DNA from: an uncultured Duncaniella sp.
GTDB lineage: Bacteria > Bacteroidota > Bacteroidia > Bacteroidales > Muribaculaceae
Reading direction: 5' to 3'
DNA length: 49,861 nt
Assembly (NCBI GenBank): GCA_910586305.1
Contig: CAJUGS010000023.1
Coordinates: 1 to 49,861 of the forward strand
How positions within the stretch are numbered: position 1 is the first letter of the stretch; every line of letters starts with the position of its first letter. Below are positions 1-9,170 of this stretch, in pieces. The position numbers and the translations under genes are program-made. A model generated the notes under the pieces. It was not told where the DNA came from, did no database searches, and saw nothing but the letters and a program-made list of their open reading frames with translations.

Positions 1-115
1 CTACTACAAAGGTATGCTTTTTATCCCACAAACACAGCTTTTTTACCATGCGCCAACTTAACTAAAAGAGATTATAAAACATACATTACAACAAAACTTT
101 CTAAAAAACTCTTGC

Positions 116-3100
116 ATGAAGAACATTTGTTTTCAAATGAGTCGGAAAGTGTGGCTTGCCGCCCTCTTTGCGGTGTGCTTTGCTTTCCCGGCGTTAGCGC
201 AGAAGATTACGGTCACAGGTACCGTGATTGACCCTGAGGGCGAACCCCTCATCGGCGCAAGTGTGCTCGTCCAGGGCGAATCAATGGGTACTGCCACCGA
301 TTTAGACGGCAACTACTCCATCTCCGTTCCCTCCGACGGCACTCTCGTATTCTCCTACGTCGGCTATGAGACTCAGGAGATTCCCGTCAACGGTCGCACG
401 GTGATTGATGTCAAAATGACCGAGAACAGCCTCGTGCTCGGCGAAGTAGTGGCAATTGGCTACGGTGTGGTCAAGAAAAGCGATGCCACAGGCTCTGTCG
501 CAGTAATCAAGCCCGACGATATCGAGGCCGGTATTGCCACCACAGCTTCAGATATGCTCGTGGGTGCAAGCCCCGGTGTGGTGGTCACAACAAATGGTGG
601 TAATCCCACCGGTGGCGCCACAATCCGTATTCGTGGCGGCGCGTCGCTTTCAGCTTCCAATGACCCCCTCATCGTAATCGACGGTGTGCCCATGAACAGC
701 CAGGATATGGCCGGAGGTACAAACGCTCTCACCATGGTGTCGCCCGACAATATCGAGTCTATGACTATCCTCAAGGATGCATCGGCCACCGCCATCTATG
801 GTAGCCGCGCATCAAACGGTGTCATCATCATCACCACCAAGAAGGGCCAGAGCGGACGTCCGCAGGTCAACTTCTCGGCCAACTTCCACCTTGCCACAGC
901 CCGCAAGACACTCGACCTCATGGATGCCGCACAGCTCCGTGACTTCGTCAACAACTATAACAATCAGAAAGCCAAGGACAACCTCGATGCTCCCTATCTC
1001 ACTCCCGAGCAGGCTGCAGCTGTCAATACCGACTGGCAGAAAGAGGTGCTCCGCACAGTGTTCTCTCACGACTATTCTCTCAGTGTGGGTGGTCAGGCCG
1101 GATTCCTTCCCTATCGCGTCAGTGCCACATTCAACGACACCAAGGGTATCGTGAAGACTTCCGAGATGAAGCGTACAACTGTTGGCTTCAACCTCAGCCC
1201 GAAGTTCTTCAACGGACTTCTCTCGGTCAATGCCAACGTCAACGGTACATATGTTGACTCTAAGGAGGCCGACCTCGGCGCTATCGGCTCTGCCACAAGC
1301 TTCTCGCCGACTCTTCCCGTCCGCACTCCCTATAACACCGTTGATGCTGCCGGCAATCCCGTGTCGCCCATCTATAACGGCTATACCAACATCTTTGCCA
1401 ACGGTCTTGCCGAGACAAATGCCGGACAGAACCCCGTGCAGCTTCTCAACGACCAGAACAAGCGCGGCAAGGTATGGTCGTCGACAGGAAACCTCCAGAT
1501 CGACTATGCTCTCCACTTCCTTCCCGAACTTCATTTCAATCTCAACCTCGGTTATCAGGTGAGCAAGAATACCTGGACCGATGTTGTGGCCCAGAACTCC
1601 ATCATGGCCTGGCGCGGCAACTACAAGGATGGTGCCGGCACACGCCACCACAAGTATGAGCTCCAGCGCAACACTCTGCTTGATTTCTATGTGAACTACC
1701 GCAAGGATTTCGAGGCCATCAAGAGCAATCTTGATGTCATGGCCGGTTATTCCTGGCAGCACTTCGACTACCACGGACGTGAGCAGACTCTCATCAACAC
1801 CCTTGGTTACAACGTGTCCTATGCAGGCGATACATGGACTCTCGGAGAGGATCCCTCCACCCAGAGCCACATCGGTCAGTCCTACAACAATATTCCCATG
1901 ACCCGTTGGGCCGGTCCTCAGCAGCTGATCTCGTTCTTCGGTCGTCTCAATTATTCTTTCGACGACACATACCTTCTCACCTTCACTCTTCGTGACGACG
2001 CTTCTTCTCGCTTTGCCAAGGAGAACCGCTGGGGTCTCTTCCCCTCTCTCGCTCTCGGATGGAAGCTCATCAATATGCCTTTCATGGAGCCGACACGCGG
2101 ATGGTGGAACGATCTCAAGCTCCGTCTCGGCTGGGGTGTGACAGGTCAGCAGCAGGTATCGGGCCTCTTCCCCTATATGGCAATCTATACCGTTTCAACT
2201 CCTCCGTTCCAGTACCTCAATCCGTCGGGTTCCGGCGAGTGGATCAACGTGCTCTATCCCAAAGCCTACGATCCCGATATCAAGTGGGAGGAGACTACCA
2301 CATGGAACGTCGGTCTTGACTTTGCTTTCCTTAACAACCGCATCACTTTCGCTGCCGACTGGTATCTCCGCAAGACCAAAGACCTTCTTGCTTTCGTTCC
2401 CACAGGCGGTATGAACACCTCGAACTATTTTGACCGCAACATCGGCTCGCTTGAGAACACCGGTTTCGAACTTACCGCAACCGCCCGTCCTGTCGTGACC
2501 AATGACTTCACCTGGACCACAGGCGTCAACATTGCCTATAACAAGAACAAGATCACCAAGCTTACAGGCGATGCCGAGACCTCGCAGCTCGAGGCTGCCG
2601 GCACTCCTTCCGGAACAGGCGGCGGTCTGCAGTACCACCTTGTCGGTCACCCCGCCTACTCATTCTATGTCTACGAGCAGGTATATGACGAGGCCGGCAA
2701 TCCTCTTGAGGGACAGTATGTCGACCAGAACGCCGACGGTGTGATCAACGATGCCGACCGTATCGTATATCACTCTCCCGATCCCAAGTGGACTCTTTCC
2801 TGGAACAATACGTTCAACTATAAGAACTGGGACCTCGGTTTTGTGCTCCGTGCCAACCTTGGCAACTATGTCTACAACGGTCCCCGCTACGAGCGCACCC
2901 GTCCGGTCAACAACCTCTTCGGCTACCAGCTGCAGAACCTCATGGCCGACGAGTATCTATTCACTTCCGTAGCACCCAGCTCTGTGAGCAGCTACTTCGT
3001 GGAGAATGCCTCGTTCCTCCGCTGCGACAACATCACCCTCGGTTATACTCTCGACAAGGTGCTCAAGGACGCTCTCAAGCTCCGTTTCTATGCAGCCGTG

Positions 3101-3220
3101 CAGAATCCCTTCGTAATCACCAAGTACAAGGGTCTTGACCCCGAGGTCAACGGCGGTATCGACAACAATGTATATCCCCGCCCTGTCACCTGCACCTTCG
3201 GCGTGGTCGCCACTTTCTAA
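116..3220 (+). CDS. susC: SusC-like TonB-dependent outer-membrane transporter
   Basis: This is a 1034-residue TonB-dependent receptor of the SusC/RagA type, which imports glycan oligomers across the outer membrane with its SusD lid. A signal peptide covers residues 1-29 (cut after ALAQ). A carboxypeptidase-regulatory-like domain follows (about 30-105, with GTVIDPEGEPLIGASV), then the plug (about 110-245, with RIRGG, DPLIVIDGVP and the ASATAIYGSRASNGVIIITT stretch), then a long beta-barrel ending in a C-terminal Phe. Length is typical for the family. The start ATG at 116 is chosen for the basic n-region; an in-frame ATG at 137 would also leave a workable signal. It is the first gene of a four-gene block. 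No TAnnTTTG box is visible in the 115 bp upstream, so the promoter lies outside the window or is of another type. The substrate cannot be read from the sequence. Confidence 0.96.
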   Translation: MKNICFQMSRKVWLAALFAVCFAFPALAQKITVTGTVIDPEGEPLIGASVLVQGESMGTATDLDGNYSISVPSDGTLVFSYVGYETQEIPVNGRTVIDVKMTENSLVLGEVVAIGYGVVKKSDATGSVAVIKPDDIEAGIATTASDMLVGASPGVVVTTNGGNPTGGATIRIRGGASLSASNDPLIVIDGVPMNSQDMAGGTNALTMVSPDNIESMTILKDASATAIYGSRASNGVIIITTKKGQSGRPQVNFSANFHLATARKTLDLMDAAQLRDFVNNYNNQKAKDNLDAPYLTPEQAAAVNTDWQKEVLRTVFSHDYSLSVGGQAGFLPYRVSATFNDTKGIVKTSEMKRTTVGFNLSPKFFNGLLSVNANVNGTYVDSKEADLGAIGSATSFSPTLPVRTPYNTVDAAGNPVSPIYNGYTNIFANGLAETNAGQNPVQLLNDQNKRGKVWSSTGNLQIDYALHFLPELHFNLNLGYQVSKNTWTDVVAQNSIMAWRGNYKDGAGTRHHKYELQRNTLLDFYVNYRKDFEAIKSNLDVMAGYSWQHFDYHGREQTLINTLGYNVSYAGDTWTLGEDPSTQSHIGQSYNNIPMTRWAGPQQLISFFGRLNYSFDDTYLLTFTLRDDASSRFAKENRWGLFPSLALGWKLINMPFMEPTRGWWNDLKLRLGWGVTGQQQVSGLFPYMAIYTVSTPPFQYLNPSGSGEWINVLYPKAYDPDIKWEETTTWNVGLDFAFLNNRITFAADWYLRKTKDLLAFVPTGGMNTSNYFDRNIGSLENTGFELTATARPVVTNDFTWTTGVNIAYNKNKITKLTGDAETSQLEAAGTPSGTGGGLQYHLVGHPAYSFYVYEQVYDEAGNPLEGQYVDQNADGVINDADRIVYHSPDPKWTLSWNNTFNYKNWDLGFVLRANLGNYVYNGPRYERTRPVNNLFGYQLQNLMADEYLFTSVAPSSVSSYFVENASFLRCDNITLGYTLDKVLKDALKLRFYAAVQNPFVITKYKGLDPEVNGGIDNNVYPRPVTCTFGVVATF

Positions 3221-3250
3221 TCAGTTCCCAACTACATCAACTCTGAATCA

Positions 3251-5074
3251 ATGAAAAGACTCAATAAATATTTCATCTCGATGGGCATCGCGGCCTCGGC
3301 GTTGGCTATGGGCTCCTGTATCGGCGACCTTGACCTGCTCCCGTCCGATCCCCGCGAAATCACTGCCGCTGACTTTGCCAAGGACCCTGAAGGCTACATG
3401 AACCAGGTGCTCGGCGACGTGTATATGCAGTTTGCAACATACGGTGCCAACGGCAACGCATCGGTCAATAACTTCGACGGCGGTATGTCCACATTCCAGC
3501 GCGCCATCTTCAACCTCGAGGAAGTTCCAACCGACGAGGCCGACTGGCTACCCCAGGATGACGTTGACTTTGCCACTCTCCAGTATGGCACCGTGGCACC
3601 CAATAACAAGGTGCTTGTCGGCACATACGGCCGCCTCGTGATCAACATCTCCCTCTGCAACGACTTCATCCAGACTGTACGCAAGGGCTACTTCCACCTC
3701 AACACTCCCGAGCTTCAGGCCATGGCCGACGACTATATCCGTCAGTGCCGTGTGCTTCGTGGAGGCTGCTACTTCTATATGCTGTCGCTCTTCGGCAATG
3801 TTCCCTATGCCGACGAGAATTCCACAATAGGCAGTGTGTCTCCCCAGCTCACACGCGCCGAGGTGTTCGACCGTGTTGTTGCCGACCTCGAGGAGGTATC
3901 AAAGTCCTATGCCGAGAAACCCTCTACCACTCATTGGGGCTTTGTCGGCCAGGATGCCTGCGACGCCATTCTCGCCAAGCTCTATCTCAATGCCGAGCTT
4001 TTCTCAGGAACTCCCCAGTGGGCCAAGTGTCTTGAGAAGGCCAACGCTGTCATCAACCGTCTCAAAGGCCCCGGTTTCCAGGGTTCTGGTCTCGCCGAGC
4101 ACTACCACAATCTCTTTGCAGCCAACAACCGCGATTATGCTATAGGCGGAGCCAATGCAGTCAACGAGAATATCTGGGTGATTCCTTCAAGCGAGGCTCA
4201 TCTTAAGAACTATTCAGGTGCTACCCTCCTCATCGAAGGTTTCATTGCTTCTCAGGGTGTGCAGGCTACTCTTAAGGAGCCTGTACGTGAAGACTACGAG
4301 AAGGAAGAGGACTACAACAAGGCCGTTAAGAAGTACAACGATGCTAAGGACTGGGAGAAGACCGTGTCTTATACACACAATGGTATAGACTACTCTTTCA
4401 ATCCTGAAAGCAAGGGTTGCTGCCTAAATGAATGGTATAATGTTGCTCAGTCGGGCTGGAAGTGTATGACGGCTCGCGAGGAGTTTGTCGATAAGTTTGA
4501 TTGGGAAGATGACGAATGCTCCATTTCCAATGATATTCGTGTGAAGAACTGGATGACTTCTGCCTTTGGTTTTGACAAGGCCAACGATGTGCTTGACCAG
4601 AACCACTTTGGCTATAACGGCTATCTGCCCCTCAAGTATACCAACTTCAATCTTGGTCCCGACGGCGAGATTATCGATACTCCCAAGGGCCAGGACTGTG
4701 CTGATGCCGACTATGTCGTGATTCGTCTCGCCGAGATGTATCTCTCGGCTGCAGAGGCTATCCTCCACGGCGCAGGTGAGAAGAACACAGCTCTCATCTA
4801 TGTCAACTACATCCGTCAGCGTGCCGGTCTTGCCCCCTGGGAAAGCGACGATCTCGATCTCAACACTCTTCAGGACGAGCGCGCTCGTGAGCTCTATACC
4901 GAGAATTGCCGTCGCACTGACCTTCTGCGCTATGGCAAGTATCTCTCCGGCTACACATGGAGCTGGAAGGGTGGTGTGCGCGAAGGTGCCGACCTCCCCG
5001 CTACAGCAGGCCTCTATCCGCTTCCAAGCACCGTGGTCAATCTTGCTGGATACAAGCAGAACCCCGGTTACTAA
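3251..5074 (+). CDS. susD: SusD/RagB-family glycan-binding surface lipoprotein
   Basis: This 607-residue lipoprotein is the partner of the SusC-like transporter and should sit on the cell surface as its substrate-binding lid. The signal peptide ends in a lipobox with the lipidated Cys at residue 23 (MGSC). SusD hallmarks are visible: an N-terminal helical part, the CRVLRGGCYFYML segment near residue 167, and a C-terminal part with the RLAEMYLSAAEA helix and an ERARELYTEN-RRTDLLRYG motif. It starts 30 nt after susC, so the two are surely co-transcribed. Length is within the usual 500-650 residues. SusD-like proteins bind rather than cut glycans; SusE/SusF-like genes next to it favour an alpha-glucan substrate, but this is inference. 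Confidence 0.95.
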   Translation: MKRLNKYFISMGIAASALAMGSCIGDLDLLPSDPREITAADFAKDPEGYMNQVLGDVYMQFATYGANGNASVNNFDGGMSTFQRAIFNLEEVPTDEADWLPQDDVDFATLQYGTVAPNNKVLVGTYGRLVINISLCNDFIQTVRKGYFHLNTPELQAMADDYIRQCRVLRGGCYFYMLSLFGNVPYADENSTIGSVSPQLTRAEVFDRVVADLEEVSKSYAEKPSTTHWGFVGQDACDAILAKLYLNAELFSGTPQWAKCLEKANAVINRLKGPGFQGSGLAEHYHNLFAANNRDYAIGGANAVNENIWVIPSSEAHLKNYSGATLLIEGFIASQGVQATLKEPVREDYEKEEDYNKAVKKYNDAKDWEKTVSYTHNGIDYSFNPESKGCCLNEWYNVAQSGWKCMTAREEFVDKFDWEDDECSISNDIRVKNWMTSAFGFDKANDVLDQNHFGYNGYLPLKYTNFNLGPDGEIIDTPKGQDCADADYVVIRLAEMYLSAAEAILHGAGEKNTALIYVNYIRQRAGLAPWESDDLDLNTLQDERARELYTENCRRTDLLRYGKYLSGYTWSWKGGVREGADLPATAGLYPLPSTVVNLAGYKQNPGY

Positions 5075-5114
5075 TAACTCTCCCCACACCTATTTAATAT
5101 AATAGTCAAAGACA

Positions 5115-6437
5115 ATGAAAAAGCTATATATTTTCGCGGCTATCGCTGCCACGGCCCTTGGCTTCACTGCGTGTGAGGACGATAAAGAGCCTGTCTACAG
5201 CCAGCCCACTGAGTTTGTGCTCAACACTCCTCCCATGTCAGGCCAGACCTATGTGCTCAAGGCCGGCGATATGGTCAATTTTACCTGTACCCAGCCCAAC
5301 TACGGTGTGTCTCTGATCACCAACTATGTCCTTGATGTTACCACCGAGGCCGAGTTTGTTGAGGCTGCCGAGGCTACTGAGGATACCCCTGCTGTAGAAG
5401 TCAACTACAAGACTCTCAGTCCTGCTGTGGCCAATGTGGCCAATTTCGACATCAAGGCCGAGGATCTTTCTAAGGCTCTCCTTCAGCTTGCCGGAATTGA
5501 CGGCTATTCTGCATATCCCAAAGACGGCGATCCATCCTATTCCGACGTGAAAGTGCGCTGTCGCGCATTCCTCACCGGTATAGAGGGTAGCGAAATTGCT
5601 TCAAATGTGGTCACTCTCGCAGGTGTCCAGGTCTATAATCCTTTCCCTGCCGAACCACGTTTCATCTATCTCGTGGGCAATCCTTCGTGCAATGAAGCCG
5701 GACAGTGGGTTGAGCCTTCGGCAGGAAATAAGAGTCACTATGAGCCATGGGGTATTGAGGAGACCGGCGTAGGAACTGATATCTACGAAGGTTCTCTCGA
5801 GATTCCTGCAGGCGAGCAGTACTTCCGCTTCTATCTCGGTCTCGAAGGCTGGGGTGGCGATAATGCTCTTCCCTCCATCGGTCCTAAGGGCGTTGACGGA
5901 GAGAACGATCCCATCTCGTTCAGCTCTACGCCCGAGACCTACAAGGCTGTTCCCGGCAAGGGTTCATGGTTCACTCCCTCTACCTGGGAGGGCGGTTCGG
6001 TTACATTCACCCTTGATATGACCAAACCTGACGACTGGAAACTCACCGTAGTGACAGGAGCAATGGTTAAGGAGAACTATGTATATCTCGTAGGTACTCC
6101 CTCGATGCTCGGCGGAAATTGGGTTGAACCCAGTGCATCCAATGCATCTCACTACGAGAACTGGCGACTCGTGGACCGTGGCGGCACAGGCATTTACACC
6201 AACACATTTGATGTCCCTGAAGGTGATGTTTACTTCCGTGTCTATGGCGAACTTACCGGATGGGGAGCTACTCCATATTCTGCTGATGCAAGCGGTGCCA
6301 ATATCTCTATGACTCTCGGTGATGCTTATGAGTTCGTCACCGGCGAAGGCAACTGGACATTCCCCTGGACCGGAGGTGAGCTTGTCTTCACTCTCGACAC
6401 CAAGGCCGGCACAATGATCGTGACCCCCGCAGTATAA
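5115..6437 (+). CDS. susE: SusE-like outer-membrane glycan-binding lipoprotein
   Basis: This is a 440-residue lipoprotein with the lipidated Cys at residue 20 (FTAC). Its N-terminal part (about 25-165) resembles the SusE domain. The C-terminal half holds two tandem copies of one module, each starting with a YLVG-P motif, carrying WVEPSA.N.SHYE and ending in a YFR-Y/F-L-GWG strand (about residues 180-300 and 315-440). This fits the duplicated starch-binding modules of SusE/SusF proteins, which hold glycan at the cell surface without cutting it. It follows susD by 40 nt. A 12-bp hairpin lies between it and the next gene. The SusE name is good at family level; the ligand is not proven. Confidence 0.85.
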   Translation: MKKLYIFAAIAATALGFTACEDDKEPVYSQPTEFVLNTPPMSGQTYVLKAGDMVNFTCTQPNYGVSLITNYVLDVTTEAEFVEAAEATEDTPAVEVNYKTLSPAVANVANFDIKAEDLSKALLQLAGIDGYSAYPKDGDPSYSDVKVRCRAFLTGIEGSEIASNVVTLAGVQVYNPFPAEPRFIYLVGNPSCNEAGQWVEPSAGNKSHYEPWGIEETGVGTDIYEGSLEIPAGEQYFRFYLGLEGWGGDNALPSIGPKGVDGENDPISFSSTPETYKAVPGKGSWFTPSTWEGGSVTFTLDMTKPDDWKLTVVTGAMVKENYVYLVGTPSMLGGNWVEPSASNASHYENWRLVDRGGTGIYTNTFDVPEGDVYFRVYGELTGWGATPYSADASGANISMTLGDAYEFVTGEGNWTFPWTGGELVFTLDTKAGTMIVTPAV

Positions 6438-6447
6438 GTAAATATCC

Positions 6448-6479
6448 CTGCAGCGACGGCGCGAAAACCGTCGCTGCAG
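6448..6479 (+). promoter_or_regulatory. Perfect 12-bp intercistronic hairpin between susE-like and susF-like genes
   Basis: A perfect inverted repeat pairs 6448-6459 (CTGCAGCGACGG) with 6468-6479 around an 8-nt loop containing GAAA. It starts 10 nt after the susE-like stop codon and no T-run follows. It could stabilise the 3' end of the upstream message or act as a leaky attenuator. Confidence 0.7.
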
Positions 6480-6523
6480 ATTACAACCATCAACCCCTCA
6501 TCTTAACAATCATCTGATAAAGA

Positions 6524-8002
6524 ATGAAAAAGTTAGCACTATTCTCCATATTCGCTCTCGGGCTGGCTGCGGTGTCGTGCGAGGATTTCGACTATCCCAA
6601 CCCTCCCGCTCAGTCCAATGAGCAACTCCCCGTCCTCGATGCTTCGGGAGTGACCGTCTCGGCCGTAAATGCCGGCCAGACCGTTGACCTCGCCCAGTTG
6701 AGCGAGGCCGGCAGTCTCATCTCTCTCGGCAAGCTCGATGCTTCCGGTGACTTTGATGCGACCGTCTATGAATTCACTTATACAGCCGAGATGGCTGTGG
6801 CCGAGGATTTCGCCGGGGCCAAGACCGTGAACTGTGTTACAGAAAACGGAGTTGCCAAGGTGTCGCCCGACGAAGTGGAGGGTCTCTTCCACGATTTTTT
6901 CAATACAATTGATCCCTCTGCCCGCGACGCATGGTTCCGTCTGAAGCTCTATGCCCAGAACAAGGATACAGGTATGAAGTATCGCGTTGGTGGCGAGAAG
7001 ACTTTCTATGCTTCACAGTCGCTTTCGCTCGTGCCATTCGATCCCGGCTTCACCGTCGAGGAGAAATACTATCTCATCGGCACTGTCACAGGTGAGCAGA
7101 TTTCCTCCCAGGGCGCTATCCTCCTCTCCAATGGAGGTGGTTCTCCCTATGACAATCCCGAGTTCTCGGCACTCATCACTGTCGATGCTGCGCAGGCACA
7201 GGCCGGCTACAATTGGGCTATTGTTCCCGAGTCGACTATGGCTGCCGGTTCAGGCGTCGTCATGGCTCCCACAGCAGAGTTTGTAGGCGAGTCTACAATT
7301 GGTACTCTCAGCTCACAGGATGCTCTCGGCAACTGGAACACCATCTACAAGGAAGGCACATATGTAATCAAGGTGAATGTACGTCCCAACGACGCAGGTG
7401 AATTTGTTTTCTCCTACATTCCCGCTCTTGATAATCTGTGGATCAACGGTGATGGCAACAACTGGGATTTCGCCAACTCCACCATGCTTTACACCTCTGA
7501 TTACTCCACCTACCTCGGATATGCCCATCTTAAAGGTGGTTTCAAGATTGTCAAGGCTGACAATTGGAACAATGGTGACTATGGCGGTAAGGACGGTGAA
7601 CTCACCAATGGCGGTGAAAATATCCCTGTTGAAGGCGACGGCCTTTTCTGGATCGAGGCCAATGTGGTAGAGATGACCTATGCTCTCTCTCATATCGCCA
7701 CTTACGGTATCATAGGTAACGCTACTCCCTCAGGATGGGATGGCTCTACCGCTATGACTCCCGATGAGACTTTCCTCAAATGGACTGTGTCGGTGGCACT
7801 TACTGAAGGCAGCATGAAGTTCCGTGCCAATGACGCATGGGATATCGACCTTGGTGGACTGGGTGAAGGTTCAACTCCCCAGGAGCCTGTGCTTGAGCTT
7901 AAGTCAAAGGGATCGGACATCGTAATCTCTGAGGCCGGTAACTATGACATCACACTCGACCTCTCCAAGCTTCCCTACACCTGCACATTCACAAAAAAGT
8001 AA
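6524..8002 (+). CDS. SusF/SusE-like surface lipoprotein
   Basis: This 492-residue lipoprotein has its lipidated Cys at residue 19 (AVSC). The N-terminal third is a SusE-like domain with the DFDATVYEFTYTAEM stretch; the rest carries beta-sandwich modules starting at KYYLIGTVTGEQ (about 187), LDNLWINGDGNNWDFA (about 302) and TYGIIGNATPSGWDGS (about 393). Repeated aromatic modules of this type are glycan-binding domains in the SusF/SusE family. It is the last gene of the susCDE block, 86 nt after susE, and a terminator-like hairpin follows. It probably helps hold oligosaccharides for SusCD. It could equally be called a second SusE-like protein; no catalytic residues are recognised. Confidence 0.85.
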   Translation: MKKLALFSIFALGLAAVSCEDFDYPNPPAQSNEQLPVLDASGVTVSAVNAGQTVDLAQLSEAGSLISLGKLDASGDFDATVYEFTYTAEMAVAEDFAGAKTVNCVTENGVAKVSPDEVEGLFHDFFNTIDPSARDAWFRLKLYAQNKDTGMKYRVGGEKTFYASQSLSLVPFDPGFTVEEKYYLIGTVTGEQISSQGAILLSNGGGSPYDNPEFSALITVDAAQAQAGYNWAIVPESTMAAGSGVVMAPTAEFVGESTIGTLSSQDALGNWNTIYKEGTYVIKVNVRPNDAGEFVFSYIPALDNLWINGDGNNWDFANSTMLYTSDYSTYLGYAHLKGGFKIVKADNWNNGDYGGKDGELTNGGENIPVEGDGLFWIEANVVEMTYALSHIATYGIIGNATPSGWDGSTAMTPDETFLKWTVSVALTEGSMKFRANDAWDIDLGGLGEGSTPQEPVLELKSKGSDIVISEAGNYDITLDLSKLPYTCTFTKK

Positions 8003-8026
8003 TTTACTTTAACACCCTCTGATAGC

Positions 8027-8075
8027 GTCGCCCGGCACGGTTTCCTTCACGGATTCCTGCCGGGTGACTTTCATT
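8027..8075 (+). terminator. Terminator-like hairpin after the sus operon
   Basis: An 11-bp stem (8027-8037 with 8058-8068, core CCCGGCA/TGCCGGG, one G-T pair) with a 20-nt loop is followed by TTTCATTT. It lies 24 nt after the last sus gene and before the purU promoter. Confidence 0.6.
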
Positions 8076-8082
8076 TATTGCA

Positions 8083-8118
8083 TTTGTATAGAATTTTGGC
8101 GAAAAATATGTAACTTTG
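8083..8118 (+). promoter_or_regulatory. Promoter of purU (Bacteroidetes type)
   Basis: A perfect -7 box TAACTTTG lies at 8111-8118, 18 nt before the ATG of purU. The best TTTG upstream is at 8083-8086 with a 24-nt spacer, longer than the usual 19-21, so the -33 element is less certain than the -7 box. Confidence 0.65.
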
Positions 8119-8136
8119 CAATTAAAATTCCAGAAT

Positions 8137-9012
8137 ATGGCTAAGAATGACACCAAAAATGACACAGCAGTGCTTCGTATGCACTGCCCCGACCAACCGG
8201 GTATCATTGCTGTAATTACCGAGTTCATTACCAACAACAGGGGTAATATTCTCTACCTTGACCAGTATGTGGACCGTGTCAACCGCATCTTCTATATGCG
8301 TGTGGAGTGGGATCTCGCCGACTTCCTGATTCCGAAGGAGAAACTCCAGGAATACTTCCACACTCTCTATGCCTCACGCTATAATCTCACATATCGCCTC
8401 AGTTTCACATCACATCGCCAGCGTATGGCCATCTTTGTGTCCAAGATGTCCCACTGCCTGTATGATCTTCTATCGCGTTACATTGCCGGTGACTGGGCTG
8501 TTGAGATTCCGCTTATTATATCCAATCATCCCGATCTTGCCATTGTGGGCAAGCAGTTCGACATTCCTTTCGAGGTGATACCGGTCAATCGAGACAACAA
8601 GGCTGAGATGGAGCAGCGAGAATTTGAACTGCTTGAGCGTCACGGTATCGACTTTATTGTGCTCGCGCGCTATATGCAGGTGTTGTCAGAGGATTTCATA
8701 TCCCGATATCCCAACCGCATCATTAATATTCACCACTCCTTTCTTCCGGCCTTTATCGGAGCCAAGCCCTACCACCAGGCTTTCGAGCGTGGCGTGAAGT
8801 TAATCGGTGCCACGAGTCATTATGTTACCTCCGAGCTTGACGCCGGGCCGATTATCGAGCAGGATATTGTGCGTATCACCCACAAGGATACAGTGGAGGA
8901 CCTTGTCAAGAAAGGTAGAGACCTTGAAAAGATTGTCCTCTCGCGCGCGGTAGAGAAGCAGATTCAGCGGAAGATTCTCACCTACGACAATAAGACTGTG
9001 GTTTTCTCATAG
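8137..9012 (+). CDS. purU: Formyltetrahydrofolate deformylase
   Basis: A 291-residue PurU, which hydrolyses 10-formyl-tetrahydrofolate to formate and tetrahydrofolate and so balances one-carbon units and supplies formate for purine synthesis. An N-terminal ACT domain (about 10-85, opening with MHCPDQPGIIA) precedes a formyl-transferase-fold domain (about 97-285) with the catalytic NIHHSFLP segment (His199/His200) and Asp235 in SELDAGPI. The open frame extends upstream to a TTG at 8116, but that lies inside the promoter -7 box; the ATG at 8137 (MAKND) is the sensible start. It is a single-gene unit, closed by a 15-bp hairpin and facing the convergent rpsP. Confidence 0.95.
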   Translation: MAKNDTKNDTAVLRMHCPDQPGIIAVITEFITNNRGNILYLDQYVDRVNRIFYMRVEWDLADFLIPKEKLQEYFHTLYASRYNLTYRLSFTSHRQRMAIFVSKMSHCLYDLLSRYIAGDWAVEIPLIISNHPDLAIVGKQFDIPFEVIPVNRDNKAEMEQREFELLERHGIDFIVLARYMQVLSEDFISRYPNRIINIHHSFLPAFIGAKPYHQAFERGVKLIGATSHYVTSELDAGPIIEQDIVRITHKDTVEDLVKKGRDLEKIVLSRAVEKQIQRKILTYDNKTVVFS

Positions 9013-9026
9013 ATACAAAAGAATAG

Positions 9027-9079
9027 GAGAGGGGGCGAGAGCGCGTGAAACCGGTGTTTCTGTTCTCTCGCCCCCTCTC
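9027..9079 (+). terminator. 15-bp hairpin downstream of purU
   Basis: A perfect 15-bp stem pairs 9027-9041 (GAGAGGGGGCGAGAG) with 9065-9079 around a 23-nt loop. No T-run follows, so it may act as an RNA 3' end stabiliser or a Rho-independent terminator of weak type. Confidence 0.6.
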
Positions 9080-9099
9080 TCGTGTGTTGGGTAATTGGT

Positions 9100-9144
9100 A
9101 AAAAAACACAATTCCTCCCGCAAATTTGAAATTGCGGGAGGAAT
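9100..9144 (-). terminator. Intrinsic terminator of rpsP
   Basis: Read on the minus strand, a perfect 12-bp stem (9144-9133 with 9122-9111, ATTCCTCCCGCA) is followed closely by a run of seven T (9106-9100). It begins 27 nt after the rpsP stop codon. Confidence 0.85.
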
Positions 9145-9170
9145 CGGAAGAGGTGTTGTGTGCTTAGCTC

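Noticed and set aside
7..14. A TACCTTTG -7 box on the minus strand at the left edge, with CAAA at 29-32 as a possible -33
   Set aside because: The spacer would be only 14 nt and any gene served lies outside the window, so it cannot be supported.
812..1870. A 352-codon minus-strand open frame inside susC
   Set aside because: It is wholly antisense to a clear TonB-dependent receptor, has no family features, and arises from codon bias.
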